Shown here: positions 56,613 through 64,000 of the stretch, in pieces
Layout: each line of letters opens with the position of its first letter
Position numbering within the stretch: position 1 is the first letter of the stretch
Assembly (NCBI GenBank): GCA_034509755.1
Contig: CM067541.1
Location: 17,348,001-17,412,000, forward strand
Origin: Anisodus tanguticus
Lineage: Eukaryota > Streptophyta > Magnoliopsida > Solanales > Solanaceae
Length of the DNA stretch: 64,000 nucleotides
Direction of reading: 5' to 3'
The notes under the pieces: generated by a model
The model's input: only the letters and a program-made list of their open reading frames with translations
Databases searched by the model: none
Told to the model about the DNA's origin: nothing
Position numbers and translations under genes: made by a program

Positions 56613-58230
56613 AAATCCTACAAAAAATACATACTTATTAATTATTATTAATCATATATCTCTATGTGTACATAGACCGGGAAGTAAATACTTTATGTGA
56701 GATTAACTCATTGCCATTATACTGATTGATTATATCTTTCCCAAGGTTAATTACTCTTAAACTGTTCTGTAATTTGTTCCTTTTCCTTTCTTTAGGATTG
56801 ATTACCATTATCTAGGTGGCATAAATTTAAATTGTAGCAACGGAAAATTTGTATACTGAATGGAAGTCACTTGTAGATTTAAAATTGAATAATAAATCCC
56901 ATCATATTATTGTTAAAAAAAGAACAACCCACTGGCACATGCGTTTGCTCTAAATTTGTCCAAGTTGTTCAAGAAATTAAATATGGATTTATTGGTCCTA
57001 AACCCACGCGGCAGACCTCCAGCTGAATTTTAAATTCCCTCATTTGTCATTCAGATATGACTCAGGGGACATGCTTCGTCATTTATTGTTAGAGTTGTAC
57101 GAATTATAACGTCCATGAAAAGTACTATATTTGTAAATCAAAAGTGTGATTAGTATAAAATGTGCAAAATACTCTCAAAACTCAAAAGATATCTCACGTC
57201 CTAATATTGCAAGATATATATTTGCCCATGAAAAGAAGGAAGATTCAAATTCACTGAACTTTTAATAGAGATAATATCTCATATGGTTACTCAACTAAAG
57301 ATAGTTCACTTAGAAAGTCACTCTACTTTATTTTCTAATCCAAAAGTCACTAAACTATTGTTATTTCACTTAAAAAGCCATACAACCTATTTAAGTGATT
57401 TTTTATTAAATTTTGTTGACATGAAATTTCTATTTAAAGCAAACTTTAAAGAAATAAAAAAGTATGCATTTTAACCATTTTAATGACCCGCTCCACTTGA
57501 CCCGACCCGCTAAATATATAGATCAAAAGCAATCGAATAACATTTACATAAATTGACAAAATATATATTGAAACACTGTTTTTTGTACTGTTTGATTGAA
57601 TTTGTATAGGAAACATAGATGATATACTTATGTATATGCTAGTTTAATTTTGGAATAGTAGATTGAGTGTAGCATGTTATATATAGTTATGTATACACTC
57701 ATAGAAGGATTGAAGCAGAAACTGCTTATAATTTTTATCCAGAATTCTCTTTATTGCGGGCTTCAAATTTTCTTAATAGTATAAAACTTTCATATGATCA
57801 AGAGAGTTAAAACTCAGCTCATTATATGCGAATATTTCTCATTAACAGCTTTTCTCTGTTATTCCTCTTAGAGTTTAAGCCTTTAAGGAGCCATTTCGCC
57901 ATGAAAATTATTCATTTTCTTTCGAAATTTGTTTCACTTTATTTAAAAATGAGCGTTTGAAATTTGAAAAAACACCTCAAAACCTGTTTTCACTTTTTCC
58001 CCTAAATTTGTTATTTTTATAAAAATAACCCTATTTCAATTTGATCAAGTGTGCCACCGTTGGTTTTGGATCGGGTCGAGCGGATCTTTTGAATTAAGTT
58101 TTTATTTATTATATAGATTAAAAGAAAGAGAAAAATATATTAATCATGACATTTGAATTAGTGAAGCAATTTTTTTGTACTTAAAAAAATATTTGGGATC
58201 CAATTTTAGGACATTATGTGATTATCCATT
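56613..58230. other. AT-rich intergenic sequence
   Basis: No gene recognised. Around 57260-57475 is a short ORF reading ATCTCATATGGTTACTCAACT..., of a type common in plant intergenic repeats (GTTACTCAACTAAAG / AAGTCACTAAACTATTG); it is not a protein gene. A GACCCG-rich bit lies at 57485-57515. Confidence 0.4.
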
Positions 58231-58522
58231 ATGAGATTGTATAAGGCAAAATTCATTTAAGATAGTTGTATGAATTATGATGCAACACGTAGCAATTGAC
58301 GCTGAGTCGAGTCCAGGTTAGCTTGGGGCATCTTGCATACAAATTGTCGTAGCTTTGCCCAGAAGCTGTCACAAGGCTCAGGCTAATCATTACTTTACTT
58401 TGTCTTATTATTACTTATTTTCAGTATAATTCATCTAGAGTTCTTTTCTAACGCGTCACTTGATACCCACGCCTCCTTGACCACGTATATAAATTAAACT
58501 ATACCATTTTACGGGTAAACAA

Positions 58523-58541
58523 TTTGACGCCCACCGTGGGG
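58523..58541 (+). other. Gypsy primer binding site region
   Basis: TTTGACGCCCACCGTGGGG closely matches the TTGGCGCCCACCGTGGGG sequence that follows the 5' LTR in many plant Tat-type Gypsy elements (one G-to-A change). Confidence 0.75.
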
Positions 58542-58624
58542 CTTGGACAATTATGATGTCACAAGTGACTCCTCTACTACTCTAATTTTTTCTTCAAGGC
58601 TTATTCTTTATTAAGATCAGACAT

Positions 58625-59674
58625 ATGACAGGAATAGGAGAAAGCAATCATAATATCAGTGACAATACGAACAACACCCCGCTAGGATCGAATGGTTTGC
58701 CAATCGGGACTACGGGACCAGAAGACTCGATGTTTGCAGACGTAGTCACCTCCGTAGACTGACAGATTCGGCACGGGGATGTTTCCACTGACGAAACACC
58801 CAAAGAAGCCATACAGAATATTCGGGCACAGAATGCTGCGACGAGTAAGAAGTTGGAGCTTCTGAAGCGATTCCAAGAGGAGTTCATGTCCAAAAATATT
58901 GGCAGTACTCCAACTGAAAAACCAATGCCTCCACCCAATGCATATGGAGAAACCGACAATGATCAAGGCAGATCAGGAAACGATGGTTTAGAGAGCGAAA
59001 GTGCCCCTGAAAACTCATTCTAGGAGAAGGTCTTGAAGTTTATGAAGGACATGACAAGCAAAGTTGATTCCAATGCGGAGAAGGAGGAAAAAACCGCCCA
59101 GGAGTTTCGGCGCTAGTTCAGTCAAATATTGGGGGCTCATCTCGTAGTTGATAGATCGGATGCAAATAAATACATTCAGTTGGCGTATAAACTAGAGGCT
59201 ATGTCCGAACTGATCCCCAAAAGGTTCAAAATGCCATTTGTAGCCAAATATGACGGAACTACTGATCCACATGAGCATATAATGACCTATACTACGGTCG
59301 TGAAAGGAAATGATATAAGAGAACACGGAATAGAATCAATTTTGATCAAAAAGTTTGCTGAAACACTTGCTAAGAGTGCTTTAACATGATATTCACAACT
59401 CGCTAAGCATTGAATCAGTTTGTTTGCCTAGCTCACCGACATGTTCATAAAGGTTCATGCGGGGGCTCGGAAGGTGAAGACACGCAAGGCAGATATCTTC
59501 CACATCGCACAAGGAGAAACTAAGCTTCTTAGGGATTTCGTTACACGATTACAGAAGGAACAATATCACACCCCAAATTGGGGTATGTGGCGGCACACAG
59601 CACCCGAAGGCCTGAGCAAACCAACCATGACATCTCTAACATGTGACATAATATTGGACCGACAAGGCCACTAA
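58625..59674 (+). pseudogene. Gypsy gag
   Basis: From ATG 58625 the frame reads MTGIGESNHNISDNTNNTPL and, through three in-frame stops, reaches the conserved gag core: IPKRFKMPFVAKYDGTTDPH, EHIMTYTTVV, then after another stop and a frame change ARKVKTRKADIF and ETKLLRDFVTRLQKEQ. These match the plant Gypsy gag domain (KYDGT.DP..H...Y and GESLR.FV.RF.KE). The coding part is lost after about 59575. Confidence 0.88.
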
Positions 59675-60200
59675 ATGACAATAAATATAACTAGACATGA
59701 CCACCTACAAGTAGAAGAAGCCGAACAACCTATATATACATAAGCAAAGCCTACAAGGTCATAAAAAGTGACATCGACTATCTAGAAGGCCGAAAAGGCC
59801 AGAAAAAACACATAGATACACTAATTATAAGTTTGCAAGCCTCTAAGAGTATTGTACGTCTACTGGTTGGGACAGGGCCCTACCATACCTAAAACCATAT
59901 ATATACATATGCATCTGTACCTACAAACTTTGAATCAATAACTCCGGAGAAGTGAAGTGTGACACCCAACTGCTGATCTCGGTATCCTACTGTGGAGGCA
60001 CGCTGACTTGTCTATCGACACCTGTGGGCATGAACACATCGCACAAAAAGGGGCGTTAGTACGAAATATGTACCGAGTATGTAAGGTGATAAACATAAGC
60101 ATAAAGAATGTAATAACATGAGAAAGAGGTACAACGAAATATCAAGAATATCACCTCTACTCTTTATCACCCTAGTGCAAATGGATAAGCGGAGTCAACA
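59565..60200. repeat. LTR-like insertion or junk between gag and integrase
   Basis: The stretch begins ATCACACCCCAAATTGGGG and later contains GTTAGTACGAAATATGTACCGAGTATGTAAGG. I associate both with LTRs of other Gypsy elements in nightshades. No TG...CA borders or target duplication were found, so it could be a fragment carried in by recombination. Confidence 0.35.
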
Positions 60201-60214
60201 AACAAGATTATAAT

Positions 60215-60720
60215 CTAGAACTTGAAGAAGATATTGAAAGCTGCAAGAGGAGATTGGCCATCTATGCTACCGAAAATATTATGGACATATCGAACCACGA
60301 CAAAAATGAGCATCAGAGAAACTTTTTTTCCATGGTCTATGGTGCAGAGGTCTAGATTACGGTAGAAGTAGGAACTCCCAGGCTGAGGAAGAATCAGATG
60401 CAGAATCAATGTCCGTGCACTTGGATTTGCTGGAGGAACGTTGAGATTTAGTGTACATCCGGATGGCAGCCCCAAAGCAAAAAATGGAGAGTTACTATAA
60501 TTGGAGCTCAAGTCTCGGACACTTTAAACTCGGGGTGTGCTCCGGAGAGTCACTCAGAATACCTGGGTGCGCAATGCTGAAAAATTAGGAGCAAACTGGA
60601 AAGCACCATATATGGTCACCGGTATTGCCGGCAAAAGAGCTCATTAGCTAGCAAACCAACAACGAAATACACTTCATAGTAATTGGAATGTAAGTCATTT
60701 GAAGAAGTACTATGTGTAGT
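60215..60720 (+). pseudogene. Gypsy integrase C-terminal region
   Basis: In shifting frames the plus strand reads KKILKAARGDWPSMLPKILW, TYRTTTKMSIRET, then EKLGANWKAPYMVTGIAGKR and NWNVSHLKKYY. These are the standard end of plant Gypsy integrase (LW.YRTT.KTSTGETPF ... KLGPNWEGPY.V ... WN..HLK.YY). It is interrupted by stops. Confidence 0.88.
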
Positions 60721-61565
60721 AGGGCAAAGCATGCACTACACTCTTGTTCTCTTCGACCGATTTTTATCCCAATTGAGTTTTTTGGCAAGGTTTTTAATGA
60801 TGTATCATTATGACATAAACATGTTAATGGTCTTACTATCGAAGAGAGCTATCTAGTATCCGAATCTTTATAACATAAACTCCCAAATACTAGGAGGCCA
60901 TTTACACCCGGATGGAGTAAATTTTTTTAATAAAATTTTAGTGCTTCGAGCAAGCACACGATACAAGGGACTTCCCAAATTCTGGGGACTACATAAAAGT
61001 TCAAAGTATATGTAACCGGACTGACCACACTAGATGACAACCGAATTATTATTGCAATTGTCTTCACATTTGTAAGTCAAAGTAATCAATAAAAACTTCC
61101 TTTTATGGTTAATAAATCTTTGCCATCACGAGAATAAATATGTATGTTATTACCTTAAACATATCAAAAATTCCGTGTCATAATGAACATGAGACTTCCT
61201 CTTCTACAACACCATTAATAATAAGGATCCTCTCTTATTAAAACTTTAACAACAAAGTTAAGGCTCCAAATACAAGAAGTACCGGAGGTTTAAGTTATTC
61301 GGAACCAAATTAAGTCCGGAACTAACTTTGGAGACCACGAGAAGCCCCGATTTAAAGATGAAAATAAAAATACATCTTTGGTACTAAATTAAGGTTATTG
61401 AAAAGTTTTTAAACTTCTAAAAGTTAGCCAATTCTGGTAAAATGAACCTCAAAGTTAGGTTTTGATTAAAAAAGGAAAGTGATAAAGTTTGTAACTAATG
61501 CTTGCTTGTGAAAATAAATAAAAATGAAAATCTTACGCAAAATTGCAAAGGAAAGGAAAAGTTCA
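60721..61565. other. Gypsy spacer between pol and the antisense ORF
   Basis: Non-coding and AT-rich on both strands. Tat elements usually carry such a spacer after pol. Nothing else was recognised. Confidence 0.5.
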
Positions 61566-62240
61566 TCATTCATATTTTTTTTTCGAACTAAAGCTAGCTC
61601 GGATACAAAAGATACTAACCGGGCCCAAAAGTGACTCAGTAGCAAAACCTAAAACTGAAAATAAATTCGCATGAAAGGTTACGGCCTGGCCGCTCCATGG
61701 TCCACCGGGGGGTGTTTTAAGTGTTGCCAACGAAAATAAAAATACCAGTTCGGGGGGTTCATCATCATCACCAGCCTCTCTACAAGATTTCGCATCCGAA
61801 TCCTCTTTATTTACTCGTAGAGCTTCCACCGATAACTTAGCATCATGGAGGTCAATTTCTGCATCCAGGAGTTCAAAAAGGATATAAATCCCTGACTTTC
61901 TTGCCTCTTCAAGGGTTTCCACGCGACTCTTTAGGACAATTAGGTCTCTTCGAAGCTTCCATCTTTGACATTTAGCTTGGAACTCGTAGATGGTGTGCTC
62001 GGAGGCGTGCAACTACCCTTGGGCTTCTGCCAAATCGGCCTCTAACCTTGTTATCCTCCCTTGAAGGGTCACGTAAGTGGTGGTTAAGGCCTGAATGGAA
62101 TTCTCCTAGTCCCATAGAGAGTCAATAACTCCTGTAATCGAAGTTAGATTAGCACAGAGGTCTTCAACTTCTGCCCTGAGATGCTGGATTTCTTCATTCA
62201 ACTTCTTTTATTTAGGGGAAGGACCCATCATTTTAGCTAA
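61566..62240 (-). pseudogene. Gypsy antisense ORF, C-terminal part
   Basis: On the minus strand, opposite to gag and pol, an open stretch of 148 codons starts at 62012 and upstream sequence extends the coiled-coil-like pattern to about 62240 with stops. It reads DLIVLKSRVETLEEARKSGI, YILFELLDAEIDLHDAKLSV, then acidic SDAKSCREAGDDDEPPELVF. Heptad-like Leu spacing and an acidic tail recall the extra antisense ORF reported in Tat-lineage elements near their 3' LTR. Its function is unknown. Confidence 0.6.
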
Positions 62241-62290
62241 GTCTGTAGTGAAGAGAGCAGAGATGTGACCCTGAATGAAAGGATTATAAC

Positions 62291-63305
62291 TAGACCTGTT
62301 CAAAGCTCAGGCCGGGTCAATTGACTTTTTTTTCTGCTTGCCCAACCCTGACCCTATTTATTTAAAAAAATTCCGACCTTGGCCCTGACCCTTCGGGGAC
62401 CCTACGGGTCACGGGTCAGCCCTGACCCGCTCTACAAAATAAAATAAAAATATTTTTTTTATTAATATAACAGTCCAAAAACATAACATATATTCTTAAG
62501 CACATGTAAAAAACTCTAAATTAAAGGAATTTTTTAAAAATTGAATTTCCAACACTGAAATTGACATTCACACCTACATTACCATGAAATTTCGACGTTG
62601 AAGTGTATTGTATATCGTGAGATCTTTACTAAAAAAAAGGGAAATTAGAAACAGATTTGGGGGAAAACACAAATTGATTGGAAAAACGGACGTTTTCATA
62701 AAAATTAGCGACGCCACCGGCCGCGTCTCAAAAAATACGCAAAATCAATTTTTTTTTGGGTAAAACGGACATCCAAGCGCAGCGTTATGACCATTTAAAG
62801 TTGCACCAATTTACAATCTCTCCCTATATTTTATGTCAATGCTTCTGTTAATTAAGTTCATGTCGCATTCGACTTTCATAAAAGCTTCATAGATTGGCTT
62901 CAATGGCTCTGATTCAAGAGATAGCAGTAGCCTAAAATAAAAAATAAAATTAATTACATAGGTAGGTTCAGTTTTTCTATTCGATTCATCCACAATACTA
63001 AAGAACCAAACCGAACCGAATTACCTTAAATAAACATTAATAAAATAAATATTAATAAAATATACCTTAAATAAACATTAATAAAATAATAATAAAATGA
63101 ACGAGTCGGGGTCGGGTTCGGGTCACTGGTCGGGTTGGGCCGGGCCGGGTCAGACGGATAAAAAATGCTGACCCTGTCCCGACCCTGACCCTGATCGGGT
63201 CCCTGGTTTTTCAGGTCAGGTGACTCACATGTCAGATATATGCTGACCCTGACCCTGGTTTTTCAGGCCGGGCCGGGTGGGTCCCCGACCTGATGGACAG
63301 GTCTA
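62291..63305. mobile_element. hAT-like non-autonomous transposon with GACCCTGACC-rich ends
   Basis: The left end is TAGACCTGTTCAAAGCTCAG; the reverse complement of the right end is TAGACCTGTCCATCAGGTCG. Both ends carry arrays of GACCCTGACC / GGGTCGGG-type repeats; the centre (about 62450-63090) is AT-rich and non-coding. Flanks ATTATAAC (62283-62290) and ATTACGAT (63306-63313) differ only by three transitions, as in a decayed 8-bp duplication. Length is 1015 bp. Confidence 0.78.
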
Positions 63306-64000
63306 ATTACGATCGGTAAATAATAATAAGTCTTTAAATAACAAATAAAAAGGAAAGAGTAATCTACGTGTAGAAACAAATGTGCAAGATGAGCAAGAGA
63401 AGCTTCGAGGGTAGCATGGGAAGATTTCCGATGGAAAGAAGCAAATGTCCCGACCTAAGTTCCGGAAGTAGGTATTGAGCTATTCTTAGAAGGGTCCTCA
63501 TGAGGAACGGGCATCTCCGCCTCCGGAGTTTCCTGTCGGGGACTACCTGGGCTGGTGTTTTCATTAGTCGCATTCTCCTCATCAATTTGAATTACACCCG
63601 CCTTATCCTCCGCCTATAGTTTTTTCCAATACTGTGTGAGTCGGCAGTGATTTCTTACTTGGGAATCAATTCCCACCACAGTCTCAGAAGCCTCATCTTA
63701 AGCTTTCTGTTTCCGATTGCTAGAAGCAGACTGGAGGATGTTCGACAGAGCAGTCGCATGAGATGTCACTTTTGAGGTTGAGGACTTTCGTATGGAGAGT
63801 CCTGTGAATGGAGAATATATGTGGAAAAGGATTCACAGGAAATTCGGGATGAAACACGTATAAAAGGAAGAGTCAGAGCTAAAGCTTACCATGTTATTTC
63901 CCCTTTCACCATTTGGAGGTAATACTCTTCCATAACCTGGTGATGTTGGGAGAAGCATGAAGAAGGCTTACCACCCACTCAAAAATCTCTTTAAACAGTT
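63306..64000 (-). pseudogene. Gypsy antisense ORF, N-terminal part
   Basis: Minus-strand readings resume beyond the hAT-like insertion: an acidic, Pro/Ser/Thr-rich stretch (ENTSPGSPRQETPEAEMPVP) with a stop near 63460, and further pieces up to the window end. It is the probable upstream part of the antisense ORF, now split and broken. No known domain was recognised. Confidence 0.45.

Larger units (their letters stand above)
58240..64000 (+). mobile_element. Ty3/Gypsy element, Tat-like, internally deleted, runs off the window
   Basis: An LTR end (...TAAACA at 58521) is followed by a TGACGCCCACCGTGGGGC primer-site region, a gag, an integrase C-terminus and an antisense ORF, in the layout known for Tat-lineage elements. 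Protease, RT and RNase H are missing between about 59.6 and 60.2 kb, where a different LTR-like sequence lies. The 3' LTR would be beyond 64000. The 5' LTR start is not determined, so the left border given is approximate. Confidence 0.8.

Noticed and set aside
1..64000. CRISPR arrays, bacterial-type operons or defence systems
   Set aside because: No regularly spaced short repeats with unique spacers were seen, and gene structure is eukaryotic throughout; the only regular array (37322-37650) has no spacers.

Overview
The window is plant nuclear DNA. Its genes have GT-AG introns and TATA boxes, the host genes belong to typical dicot families, and the spaces between them are AT-rich and full of LTR retrotransposons. 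A SINE-like tract at about 53.4 kb resembles a repeat common in nightshades, and together with the other repeat types this suggests Solanaceae. That assignment is inference, because no search was possible.

Four host genes can be supported. They are a three-exon NAC transcription factor (3853-6147, +), an intronless VQ-motif protein (28685-29578, +), the small-subunit ribosomal protein eS7 (coding 42757-44462, +, with a non-coding first exon near 41.7 kb), and NPG1, a TPR protein (47121-52843, -). eS7 and NPG1 converge on a 2.7 kb spacer that holds a strong G-quadruplex motif. These genes form no pathway or cluster together. I found no CRISPR array, operon or bacterial-type system.

Most of the rest is transposon. 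From left to right: a Ty1/Copia tail (1-2066) split by a hAT-like element; a complete but degenerate Copia element on the minus strand (copia-1, 7555-20534, TSD GTTTA). Inside copia-1 sits an LTR-like element (9716-18436, TSD ACGAA), which itself holds a hAT-like element (10243-11369, TSD TATCCAAA) and an inverted relative of itself (12515-16738, TSD TCGAT). Next come a degraded 6.5 kb Copia with 1.1 kb LTRs (copia-4, 21341-27855, TSD AAATA), a 3'-truncated Copia on the minus strand (copia-2, about 32460-36684) and a compact Copia on the plus strand (copia-3, 37051-41222, TSD CTTAT). The last two lie between two tRNA-Asn-like sequences. The right end (about 58.2-64 kb) is a gutted Ty3/Gypsy element of Tat-like type, with gag, an integrase tail and an antisense ORF that is split by another hAT-like insertion.

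The points most worth a second look are the nested insertions with readable target-site duplications; the recurring hAT-like elements with GC-rich subterminal arrays; two compact Copia elements that both lack recognisable gag; a tandem repeat of exactly 73 bp in a retrotransposon leader; the shared G34A anticodon change in both tRNA-Asn-like copies; and local duplications in the introns of eS7 and NPG1. I found no convincing new biological system. Pieces of element proteins are annotated as pseudogenes.
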